64,000 nucleotides of DNA from Candidatus Melainabacteria bacterium. Its GTDB lineage: Bacteria; Cyanobacteriota; Vampirovibrionia; Obscuribacterales; Obscuribacteraceae. Position 1 is the first letter of the stretch, and the number at the start of each line of letters is the position of its first letter. The position numbers and the translations under genes are program-made. The DNA lies in assembly GCA_003151275.1 (NCBI GenBank), contig PLXC01000171.1:65039-129038 (forward strand), written 5' to 3'. The notes beneath the pieces are model-generated. The model ran no database searches, was not told the DNA's origin, and saw nothing but the letters and a program-made list of their open reading frames with translations. Shown here in pieces: positions 17,101 through 24,385 of this stretch.

Positions 17101-17498
17101 GATCTATTTGCATTGCCTGGCTAGGTATTGTGAGGGAGGATCATATCAGTCGACTGCCTGCCAATTGCTCTTTGCTTGAGTCCGAACACAGCCTGCAAAC
17201 GACACCGAATCATCTAAAATATTCCCAGCGATGCAGTCAACGATGATCTAGTCATGATCACTTCCTGCCATAAATGGCGAGTGTTTTCTAAGCACAGGGG
17301 TTCATCGCTAATTTCAACCACCGATAGGACTAGCTCCCAATCCGAATCTGTTGTCTGTTGTCTGTTGTCCACATAAATACTAATGCATATAATAGAAAAA
17401 TAGCCGGAAAAAGGGAAAGGATAGAGGTCGAAGCTGAGCGGCCTGGCCGAAGCCAGACCGCCCAAACTTACGACTACTAAATCAGCGCCGGGCGCCGA
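17101..17498. other. intergenic region with heptamer repeat and LemA terminator
   Basis: Contains three tandem copies of CTGTTGT (17348-17368) and the terminator of the LemA genes (17405-17461). No gene seen. Confidence 0.6.
17405..17461 (-). terminator. terminator after the lemA cluster
   Basis: On the minus strand GCGGTCTGGC, loop TTCG, GCCAGGCCGC (17438-17461), a 10-base stem with one G-T pair, then a pyrimidine-rich run with TTTCCCTTTTT. It lies 38 bases after the stop of the last LemA gene. Confidence 0.7.
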
Positions 17499-18128
17499 TT
17501 ACTTGCCGTCGATTCCCGGGATGGGAACCGCGTTCTGACCACCACCATTGTTCGAGCCGTTCGGCTGCGAAATGGTGTTCAGATATTCGAGAGCCGCCGC
17601 GCCGGTCAGCCGCTTGCCGTCGTTGTCCGAAACCACGAGCCAGTGGTCGGGCAGGTCGCCGGTGAAGATGCTGTTCGGGAAGCTGCCGCGCCAGACGTCG
17701 AACGTTTCCAGCAGCCCTTGCATCTGCTTCTGGAGAAGAGCGTACTGCTCGCGCTTGGTCTTGGTGAAGTCCAGGATCTTGTCGTAGAGCGAGACGTCGA
17801 CGTTCGGGTAGGCCTCGTGGATGGCGCTGTAGAACGAACCCTTGGCGTTCGGGTCAGCCAGCTGACCGGGTGAGTAGCGCGCCGAGACCGCGTCCTTGAG
17901 CACCTTGTCGAGGGCGTTGGACTTGACGTTGGCGATGCCGACCTGCTCCTTGAGGCTGGCCACGTATTGGTTGAGCTCGATCGTGTTGCTGTTGTTCAGC
18001 GAGACGATCTGCTTCTCCTGACGCAGCCCTTCGTTCATGACGCCGGCTTTGTACAGGAAGAAGCCGCCGACGGCGGCGACGAGGATGACTGCAGCGGCGA
18101 TGCCGATGCCGAGTTTTCCGAATTTCAT
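17499..18128 (-). CDS. lemA: LemA family protein, copy A
   Basis: 209 residues. LemA proteins have a short N-terminal membrane helix and an extracytoplasmic four-helix domain; role poorly defined. Seen: helix at residues 6-28 (GIGIAAAVILVAAVGG), then the helical core with LNQYVASLKEQVGIANVKSN, SARYSPGQL, HEAYPNVDV and FPNSIFTGDLPDHW, and a Gly/Asn-rich C-terminus. ATG 18128 is used because AGGAGA precedes it; the longer frame has no such site. It is about 75-80% identical to copy B just upstream, so a tandem duplication. Codons strongly GC-ending. Confidence 0.87.
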   Translation of the reverse strand: MKFGKLGIGIAAAVILVAAVGGFFLYKAGVMNEGLRQEKQIVSLNNSNTIELNQYVASLKEQVGIANVKSNALDKVLKDAVSARYSPGQLADPNAKGSFYSAIHEAYPNVDVSLYDKILDFTKTKREQYALLQKQMQGLLETFDVWRGSFPNSIFTGDLPDHWLVVSDNDGKRLTGAAALEYLNTISQPNGSNNGGGQNAVPIPGIDGK

Positions 18129-18173
18129 AAAGATTTCTCCTTGTTGACTTTGAATGTCGTCAGCGCAGGCTAA

Positions 18174-18199
18174 GCGGAAGTGCGTGATTGCACTTCCGC
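18174..18199. other. stem-loop between the two lemA genes
   Basis: GCGGAAGTGC, loop GTGATT, GCACTTCCGC: a perfect 10-base stem in the 130-base spacer. No T-run follows in the direction of transcription, so it looks more like an RNA-stabilising or processing hairpin than a terminator. Confidence 0.6.
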
Positions 18200-18258
18200 C
18201 TTCGAACTTTCGTTCAGGCACTACCTGCGGTGCCTTGCAGTAAACGAAACGAACCGAA

Positions 18259-18891
18259 CTACTTGCCGTTGAGGCCGGGGATGCTGACGCCGTTCTGACC
18301 GCCACCGTTGTTCGAGCCGTTCGGCTGCGAGATGGTGTTCAGATAGTCGAGCGCCGCCGAGCCGACGAGCTTGTTGCCGTTGTCATCCTGGACGACCAGC
18401 CAGTGGTCGGGCAGACCGCCGGTGAAGATCGAGTTCGGGAAGCTGCCGCGCCAGGTGTCGAAGTCAGCCAGCATCGACTGCAGCTGCTTCTGGAGCAGAG
18501 CGTAGTCCTGACGCTGACCCTGCGCGAAGGTGAGGATCTTGTCGTACAGGTTCACGTCGACGTTCGGGTAGGCCTCGTGGATGGCGCTGTAGAACGAGCC
18601 CTTCGAGTTCGGGTCAGTCAACTGCCCCGGGGTGTAGCGCGCCGAGACGGCGTCCTTGAGCACCTTGTCGAGGGCGTTGGACTTGACGTTGGCGATACCG
18701 ACCTGCTCCTTCAGGCTGGCCACGTACTGGTTCAGCTGAATGGTGTTGTCGTTGTTGAGCTGGACGATCGCCTTCTCCTTCTGGAGACCGACGTTGCCGA
18801 CGTGCGCCTTGACGCCGAAGAAGCCGATGATGAGCGCGAGCACGAGGACGCCAGCGCCCACGCCTGCGATAACACGGTTGTTGGACTTCAT
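18259..18891 (-). CDS. lemA: LemA family protein, copy B
   Basis: 210 residues; paralog of the next gene, with the same layout (membrane helix 8-28, helical LemA core, Gly/Asn-rich tail). The core region LNQYVASLKEQVGIANVKSN is identical between the copies, while the membrane helix and the region after about residue 120 differ, suggesting recent duplication or gene conversion with selection on the core. AAGGAG lies 9 bases before the ATG. Third-position GC is very high, which creates long false frames on the opposite strand. Confidence 0.88.
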   Translation of the reverse strand: MKSNNRVIAGVGAGVLVLALIIGFFGVKAHVGNVGLQKEKAIVQLNNDNTIQLNQYVASLKEQVGIANVKSNALDKVLKDAVSARYTPGQLTDPNSKGSFYSAIHEAYPNVDVNLYDKILTFAQGQRQDYALLQKQLQSMLADFDTWRGSFPNSIFTGGLPDHWLVVQDDNGNKLVGSAALDYLNTISQPNGSNNGGGQNGVSIPGLNGK

Positions 18892-18928
18892 GATTGATAT
18901 GCTCCTTTTCGAGAGAATCGAACATTGA

Positions 18929-18973
18929 GGCGCCTCAAGCGAGACGGATTCGCATCCGCTAACTTGAGGCGCC
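18929..18973. other. large stem-loop between the membrane-protein gene and lemA copy B
   Basis: GGCGCCTCAAG (18929-18939) pairs exactly with CTTGAGGCGCC (18963-18973); inside lies a second stem CGGAT-TCGC-ATCCG. It fills most of the spacer between the two genes. No T-run, so probably a transcript-processing or stability element. Confidence 0.65.
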
Positions 18974-18990
18974 CAAGACGGGTAGATGGG

Positions 18991-20622
18991 CTAGGAGTCT
19001 CGCCGATTGCGGAAGCGAGTCAACGGATTTTGCGGGTTGCTGCCGAACGGTTCGTGACCGATCAGGTCACGCAGGCTCGGCACGGCGAAGAACACCATGG
19101 CGCCCCAGATCAGCAGGGCGAAGAAGAAGACAACGGCGTAGATGCCGAGCAGTTGACCGCCGGTCGGCTGGATCTGGGTCTTCAGGTAGTCGAAGCCGAC
19201 CCCCTTATCGCCAGCGGATTTGCACGACATGCAGACGCGTTCGAAGCCGTTCGTTCCCCACATGATGCTCTCAAGAGCACCGGGCTGCGGGGTGTGGATG
19301 ATCGCCGCCTTGTACTTGTCGCCGACCTGGGTCACCGTGGCCAGCGGCTTGCCGAGGATGGCCGCCGTGGTCAGAGGCTTGCCCGCCACTTCGTTTTGCA
19401 CCGAGAAGATCATCGTGCTGTTGCCAGTCGGCATGCCTGTCGACGCACGGGCCCACTTGACGGTTTTGCCGTCCGCGGTTCCGAGCACGACCACGATTGC
19501 GTTCTTGGAGATGGCATACTTGTCGAACTTGGCCGACTGCCAGTAAGCAGTCAGCGTCTGCATGTAGACGTCCGGATCGCTCACCTTGTTCGCGTCAGCG
19601 ATGACAAAGTAGAGGTCGCCCTGCAGTGACGAACCGAGCGCGGCGTTGTAGCGCTCGACTGCAGCAGTCCACTCGGCCGTGTTGACGCCGGTGTTGCCGA
19701 CGAAGTAGGCACGGTCCATGTAGTAGAAATTCTTGATCGAGTGGTTCAGGTTCGGCAGAATTCCCAGCTGCGTGTACTGGTCGATATACGGCGAGTAACG
19801 CTTCAGAGCCGCGTCTTGCGAGGCGAGAATGTAGTTCTCGTACCCGTGTTCGGCGGTCACAGGACCTGGGTCGCCGGCAGCGATGCGGTTCTGGGCGGCG
19901 GTCCATTGGGTTGGGGTGCCTGAGGGCACGTTGGGCAGGCTGTCCATCGATCCATCTTCAGCGCGAATGCGGTGCTGGGACGGATTGTCCGGGAACCAAT
20001 GAGAGCCTATCGTGTAATCACCGAGCGTTGTGTGCACGATGAACGTGGCCTCGGTCGAGGTGAAGGGCACCTGGCGATAGCGGGTTTCAGGCCTCCATCG
20101 TGTCTCCGTGTGAGAGACCTCGGAGTGGTAGTTGCCCTTGCTGTCCGTATACGCCGACTGGTCGACGATGGTCACCGTGTAGGACACCATGACGGTGTAT
20201 GAGTCGGCGTCGAACGTGTGTTCGCATCCTCCAGTCGAGCCACCTTGCTCAGAAGACTCGTGACAGTTGAAGACCTGCTTCTCAACAGTGGCCTCGTAAC
20301 CGCCCCAGAACTCTTGATAGGTGACTTTGTTGTCGAAGGCGAGCTTGGTGCCGAAGTGGTCCGTAAGCGGAACGACGACGAGCATCAAGAAGATGGAAGC
20401 GAGGGTCGCCTCGGTGAACGTGATCCGGTAGTCCGACTTGACGATGTGCAGAATGCCCCAGGCAGCAGCGCCGACGCCAAGGGCAATCAGTGCGCTCCAA
20501 ATGGACAGACTGCCCAGACCCGGATAAAGCACTGCCGCAAGAATGACCGCAACGATGAGAGCACCGCCGCAAATCAAGTTTTCTTGTGACAGGACCGTCG
20601 TAGAATCCTGTTTTTCAGGCAT
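18991..20622 (-). CDS. large membrane protein heading the LemA cluster
   Basis: 543 residues, not firmly recognised. Seen: three hydrophobic helices in the first 100 residues (about 14-35, 39-58, 72-95), a large extracytoplasmic part with strand-rich sequence and many aromatic residues, two Cys sites (CHESSEQGGSTGGC near 130 and CMSC near 470), then a C-terminal helix about 500-522. The stretch about 360-450 (LYFVIADANK, AIVVVLGTADGKTV, STGMPTGN) resembles in layout a TPM domain, whose genes are frequent lemA neighbours; that is inference. ATG 20622 is chosen for AAGGAGA 7 bases upstream. First gene of a three-gene unit with both lemA copies. Confidence 0.7.
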   Translation of the reverse strand: MPEKQDSTTVLSQENLICGGALIVAVILAAVLYPGLGSLSIWSALIALGVGAAAWGILHIVKSDYRITFTEATLASIFLMLVVVPLTDHFGTKLAFDNKVTYQEFWGGYEATVEKQVFNCHESSEQGGSTGGCEHTFDADSYTVMVSYTVTIVDQSAYTDSKGNYHSEVSHTETRWRPETRYRQVPFTSTEATFIVHTTLGDYTIGSHWFPDNPSQHRIRAEDGSMDSLPNVPSGTPTQWTAAQNRIAAGDPGPVTAEHGYENYILASQDAALKRYSPYIDQYTQLGILPNLNHSIKNFYYMDRAYFVGNTGVNTAEWTAAVERYNAALGSSLQGDLYFVIADANKVSDPDVYMQTLTAYWQSAKFDKYAISKNAIVVVLGTADGKTVKWARASTGMPTGNSTMIFSVQNEVAGKPLTTAAILGKPLATVTQVGDKYKAAIIHTPQPGALESIMWGTNGFERVCMSCKSAGDKGVGFDYLKTQIQPTGGQLLGIYAVVFFFALLIWGAMVFFAVPSLRDLIGHEPFGSNPQNPLTRFRNRRDS

Positions 20623-21684
20623 ACGATTTCTCCTTTTAAGTTGAGAGCGGTGGACGATCTGGGTTACCCCAGTTCTTCCAAAACGTAGTAAACGAGCTCT
20701 TCGCGTTTGCACCGCAGACGCAAATAAGCCGTTGAATCAACCTCCTTATCCACTCAAGATGAAGACGGCAAGAACAGTTCCGCAGAGGTGCGAAAAATGT
20801 GCTTGGAGAGTGGCGGCTTTGTGATGTAGGGGGGGAGCCGTTTGGGGATTGAAGAGGAAATGATTTACTTCTAGAGCTTATTCTTTGCAACCTGGTTTAC
20901 TCCAGGATTAGCACAGTTCACGTGACCACAAGCACGAACTTGTCCGGGCGGGGCCAGTTCACCGTTCTGGCGAAATTGGTGACTGGTTCGGTCTTTAGGT
21001 GTGTCAGGATTAACCCTAGCGCTGCTTACGTGAACCGTCCGAATCGGAACGGCAAAAACTGTTCGATGAAATCGACACAAGCAACTTGTTTTTGATCGCC
21101 GTTTTAATTGAAAATTAGCGCAAGCTCATGCGAATCTGCCTTGCATAGAAGGCTCGCACAAGCCGAGATAGCTCTTCCTTTTATTAATTCTCTTGGCAAC
21201 CTGGAAGTGACAAACGTCTGCTACCTAGCGCAGAGAGCCTTGCAGCCCCCACCAGTCTGGCTCTACGGACGTTGTAGCCAACAACCGTATACACACAGAC
21301 ATAGTTGAGTGGTTTCTTGCCAACTGGTACGTTTGGGTATCTTCTTCTCCACCAAATCAAAGCCAGCAAACCCGACCAAACCTATCTGCTTCAGCTATCT
21401 CCACTCTCCACTACCAGCTTTACGCTAGGAGGTTAAGAGCTCGTCTGTGCAAATGGTTCAACTGTTGTGGTTCAAATGGCTTGGTTTTGTTTTTTTGTTG
21501 AAGAAGCGCCACCGGATTGCATGTTGCTCACGCGACCACTGTAGTCCACTCTCGGATGCATTGTTTACTTCGGTAGCAGTGACATCCACATCGAGACTTA
21601 TTCACGATAATCCTGTCGTGGATGAGCTTCACCATGTGTCCCGCTGATCACGGGCCATCAAATTCAGCTGAAAGGGTATACACA
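20623..21684. other. 1.06-kb intergenic region
   Basis: Upstream of divergent GC-rich genes. Frames are short. The only protein-like piece is a minus-strand frame at 20871-21080, listed separately. The remaining bases, including about 21400-21680 just before the coiled-coil genes, show no recognisable gene; promoters for both directions are expected here. Confidence 0.5.
20871..21080 (-). pseudogene. possible gene remnant with Cys/His tail
   Basis: A 69-codon frame whose end reads like protein: ELAPPGQVRACGHVNC then NPGVNQVAKNKL. The Cys-His-Cys spacing and short basic tail recall C-termini of some transposases, but this is a weak impression. No ribosome site and a poor N-terminus. Listed as a possible remnant only. 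Confidence 0.2.
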
Positions 21685-22140
21685 ATGAAGACCATCAATG
21701 CGTTTATCGCAGCCATCGCTGCCTTGTTCATGTCGCCGGAAACCGCCGCCGCCAAGCGCGCCACCCGCCGACTCGCCGACAACAACGACAACATCTCGCT
21801 CGCCGAGCAGCTCCTCGCCAGCATGAAGACGCAACGCGTCGAAGATGCCCGCACGGACGCCGCCGCTCTCACGCTCGCCATCGCCAACGCCGAGACCGAG
21901 TCCGAGAAGGCCGAAATCCGCCGCCAGGCCGAGATCGACCGCCAGACCGACAAGACCGACACCCGCATCAAGGCCCTGGAAGACGCCATCAAGGCCGCCA
22001 AGGCTGTCGGCGCCGAGAAGCTCGGTCGCATCGCTGAGAAGCAGGCCGCCGTGCGCAACGCCGAGCAGGCTCGCATCGAGACCGCCGAGGAAGCCCTCGA
22101 CGAAGTCAGCGCCATCGCCGGCGACGACTCCGCGAAGTAA
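21685..22140 (+). CDS. small exported coiled-coil protein, copy A
   Basis: 151 residues. N-terminal hydrophobic stretch (INAFIAAIAALFMSPE, residues 4-19) followed by AAAKRATRR, which could be a signal peptide or membrane anchor. The rest, about residues 30-145, is one long Ala/Glu/Lys/Arg/Asp-rich coiled coil with no Pro and hardly any aromatic residues. ATG 21685 is chosen because AAAGGG lies upstream and because copy B starts at the same residue. Family not recognised; general look is that of a lipoprotein-like or envelope-associated coiled coil. Very high GC3. Confidence 0.78.
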   Translation: MKTINAFIAAIAALFMSPETAAAKRATRRLADNNDNISLAEQLLASMKTQRVEDARTDAAALTLAIANAETESEKAEIRRQAEIDRQTDKTDTRIKALEDAIKAAKAVGAEKLGRIAEKQAAVRNAEQARIETAEEALDEVSAIAGDDSAK

Positions 22141-22162
22141 CACCTTCGTCGTCTGACTGATG

Positions 22163-22227
22163 ATGGGTGGTGACAGTTCACTCGCAAGAGGTTCTGTTGC
22201 CGCCCATTGTCTTTCGATTCTTTTCTA
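22163..22227 (+). terminator. terminator or attenuator between the coiled-coil twins
   Basis: ATGGGTGGTGACAG (22163-22176) pairs with CTGTTGCCGCCCAT (22194-22207) over 14 positions with a few mismatches, followed by TGTCTTTCGATTCTTTTCT. Confidence 0.55.
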
Positions 22228-22283
22228 ACCGCAGAAGCCTAGTCGCTCTGACATCAAATTCGCAATTCGAAAGGACCAAACAA

Positions 22284-22739
22284 ATGAAGACCATCAACGC
22301 GTTCATCGCCGCCATCGCCGCTCTTTTCCTGTCGCCCGAAGTCGCCGCCGCCAAGCGTGCCACTCGCCGACTCGATGACAACAACGACAACATCTCGCTC
22401 GCCGAGCAGCTCCTCGCCGACATGCAGACGCAGCGCGTCAATGACGCCCGCGCCGACGCCGCCGCTCTCGAGTTGGCCATCGCCAACGCCGAGACCGAGT
22501 CCGAGAAGGCCGAAATCCGCCGCCAGGCCGAGATCGACCGCCAGACCGACAAGACCGACGCCCGCATCAAGGCCCTGGAAGACGCCATCAAGGCCGCCAA
22601 GGCTGTCGGCGCCGAGAAGCTCGGTCGCATCGCTGAGAAGCAGGCTGCCGTGCGCAACGCCGAGCAGGCCCGCATCGAGACCGCCGAGGAAGCCCTCGAC
22701 GAAGTCAGCGCCATCACCGGCGACGACTCCTCGAAGTAA
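22284..22739 (+). CDS. small exported coiled-coil protein, copy B
   Basis: 151 residues, exactly the length of copy A and differing from it at only about a dozen residues (for example FLSPEV for FMSPET, DMQTQ for SMKTQ, near residues 16-52). AAAGGA precedes the ATG by 8 bases. The coiled-coil body from about residue 70 onward is almost unchanged at the nucleotide level too. The spacers before each copy differ, so each has its own control region. Tandem duplication; function unknown. Confidence 0.78.
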   Translation: MKTINAFIAAIAALFLSPEVAAAKRATRRLDDNNDNISLAEQLLADMQTQRVNDARADAAALELAIANAETESEKAEIRRQAEIDRQTDKTDARIKALEDAIKAAKAVGAEKLGRIAEKQAAVRNAEQARIETAEEALDEVSAITGDDSSK

Positions 22740-22805
22740 CCGCAGTCCGGCAAGGCGGTAGTTCAGTCTCTGGCTGAGCTGCTGTCTTCGCTCGGGCGGC
22801 AAGAA

Positions 22806-22859
22806 CAAGAACATCGGAAGAAGCAGGTATATCCTGCCCTTCCGGTGTCTCTTGTTTTT
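22806..22859 (+). terminator. terminator after the coiled-coil twins
   Basis: CAAGAACATCGGAAG...GCAGG pairs with CCTGC..CTTCCGGTGTCTCTTG over a long, slightly imperfect stem ending in TTTTT. Confidence 0.75.
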
Positions 22860-22897
22860 GGACTGTTTTACTATATTGGCTAGTGTTATGGACTCGA

Positions 22898-23611
22898 TCA
22901 GGCTATGCCTTGGTCTAGCATGGGCTCCGCGCTGACGTGAATGGAAGCGGGAAAATGTACTGATAAAAATGCTTGGGCTCGAGTCAGAGCGTCATAGTTG
23001 GTCGGCTCGCTAAATCCGTGTCCTTCATTCTCGTAAATATGCAACTGGTAACGGTGCCCTCGACTTTTAAGAGCTCCCTCCAGCTTGTGAGCATCAGACA
23101 CGGGAACAAGCCAATCTTTGCTACCATGCAATATCAAGAGTGGTGGCATATTTTGCATTGATGATACTAGCCAGTCAGGTACCGCGCCGAACACTTCAAC
23201 CGCCGCTTCAATGCGCTTATCTTGGGCCGCTTGCGCTAAAACGAGGGACGCACCCAGAGAAAAGCCGACCAACGCTACTCCTTTCCCTGCGCTTCGTCCT
23301 TGATCGAGAACGAAGCTGACACAGTCTTTGATGGTCTCAGTCCAGGTGGGAAAATTTTTCACCATGTCCGGTTGGTTAGTCACGATCGTTGATGTGCGAT
23401 GAAAATAATGCGGCAGATAGACGTTGTAGCCGCTGTTGGCCAGGTACCGGGCCACCTTCCGATAACGATCGGCGAGGATCTTAAAGCGCATCCCGTCAGC
23501 ACCATGCAGCAAGATTACCGCTGGATGAGGATCTCCGCCTGGTGCATCGTATTGTTCGACAGCGATCGATTTGTTTCCGCTTTCAAATTTTGTCTTGAGT
23601 GGTGCGTTCAC
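22898..23611 (-). CDS. dienelactone hydrolase family alpha/beta hydrolase
   Basis: 237 residues. Alpha/beta hydrolase of the DLH family acting on ester or lactone bonds in the cytoplasm; substrate unknown. Seen: VILLHGADG near residue 35, nucleophile elbow GFSLGAS near 120 (DLH has Cys here; this one has Ser), LLILHGSKDWLVP carrying the acid near 175, and the histidine in ENEGHGF near 205. The GTG at 23611 is preferred because GAGAGG lies 6 bases upstream; a GTG at 23671 would add 20 residues but lacks a ribosome site. Isolated gene. Confidence 0.82.
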   Translation of the reverse strand: MNAPLKTKFESGNKSIAVEQYDAPGGDPHPAVILLHGADGMRFKILADRYRKVARYLANSGYNVYLPHYFHRTSTIVTNQPDMVKNFPTWTETIKDCVSFVLDQGRSAGKGVALVGFSLGASLVLAQAAQDKRIEAAVEVFGAVPDWLVSSMQNMPPLLILHGSKDWLVPVSDAHKLEGALKSRGHRYQLHIYENEGHGFSEPTNYDALTRAQAFLSVHFPASIHVSAEPMLDQGIA

Positions 23612-23812
23612 GGCAGACCTCTCTAATTGAATAAATTCCGTGATGGCAGTTTGAGGACAATCTATAGGCACTCAAACTCGTAGTAAGGAAGGATTCCTTA
23701 TGTACGATATAACAGACGACGGTGGCGTCGATTTGCTCCTCCATTCAAGCGTCTGCCGGAAAGATTTTAACTTCAGCCCTGCGAGTCGAGCACTATCAGC
23801 CGCTCGCGACCA

Positions 23813-24145
23813 TCAATCAGCGCTCACCCAAATAGCTACGTCGCCATCGTTAGACACTTTGACGTGCTTAGGTCCTTTATGGAAATCCAGATTGGAAGCT
23901 TTGAAGTCAATGGAATTGCAGTTGCCGTCAGCATCGAGGTTGATAACTGGCTTCGGTAGCCCATCCCAGTTGTGATTGCTGTAGTCATGCATAAGCGCTT
24001 GCCCAGTGATGTTTCGCTCCGACTGACTAAGGTTTGCCCATTCTTTAGCGAGAGCCATATTTGCATTGAGACCATCAGTAGTGTCTATGCGGTTTTTAGC
24101 AAGATCTTCGAATGTACGTGCTTCTTTGCGAGCATCAAAAGTCAT
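23813..24145 (-). CDS. hypothetical protein, 110 residues
   Basis: Soluble, no signal or membrane helix. The N-terminal half is helical and charged (FDARKEARTFEDLAKNRI); the C-terminal half ends in a strand-like KHVKVSNDGDVAIWV. AGGAC lies before the ATG. No family recognised; isolated between the hydrolase and the debranching enzyme. Confidence 0.55.
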   Translation of the reverse strand: MTFDARKEARTFEDLAKNRIDTTDGLNANMALAKEWANLSQSERNITGQALMHDYSNHNWDGLPKPVINLDADGNCNSIDFKASNLDFHKGPKHVKVSNDGDVAIWVSAD

Positions 24146-24297
24146 CTTAAATGTCCTGCAAAAATCAGATAGTAAGGGTGGAAAGGCTCTGTATGATCAC
24201 ATTGTGCCAAGCGAATCTAACAGTCAGATAACAGGTTACTCGTTTCTCTAACAAATCATGACTGGTAGCGCCATTCAAGGCAACGCCTTGGGGCAAT

Positions 24298-24323
24298 GTT
24301 AGAAAAAAACGCGTTTTTCTAAC
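24298..24323. repeat. 26-base AT-rich palindrome, copy 1
   Basis: GTTAGAAAAA, a short ACGC-type centre, then TTTTTCTAAC. Nearly the same 26 bases (one change, GTTGG for GTTAG) occur at 54974-54999. Here it follows the 3' end of the debranching-enzyme gene on the minus strand, the place expected for a two-way terminator. Confidence 0.7.
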
Positions 24324-24385
24324 AAAGGCGACAAGCACTTCTTGCAGGGAGCGGCCCGTTTAATATTTACCCTCTGGACAGAGCG

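Noticed and set aside
17348..17368. Triple CTGTTGT heptamer
   Set aside because: A short microsatellite-like run in a spacer; no evidence of function.
18403..19629. Plus-strand frames of 164 and 234 codons
   Set aside because: Antisense shadows of lemA and of the membrane-protein gene caused by strong GC3 bias.
21648..22814. Minus-strand frames of 159-191 codons over the coiled-coil twins
   Set aside because: Shadows; the plus-strand frames have ribosome sites, hydrophobic leaders and conserved length.
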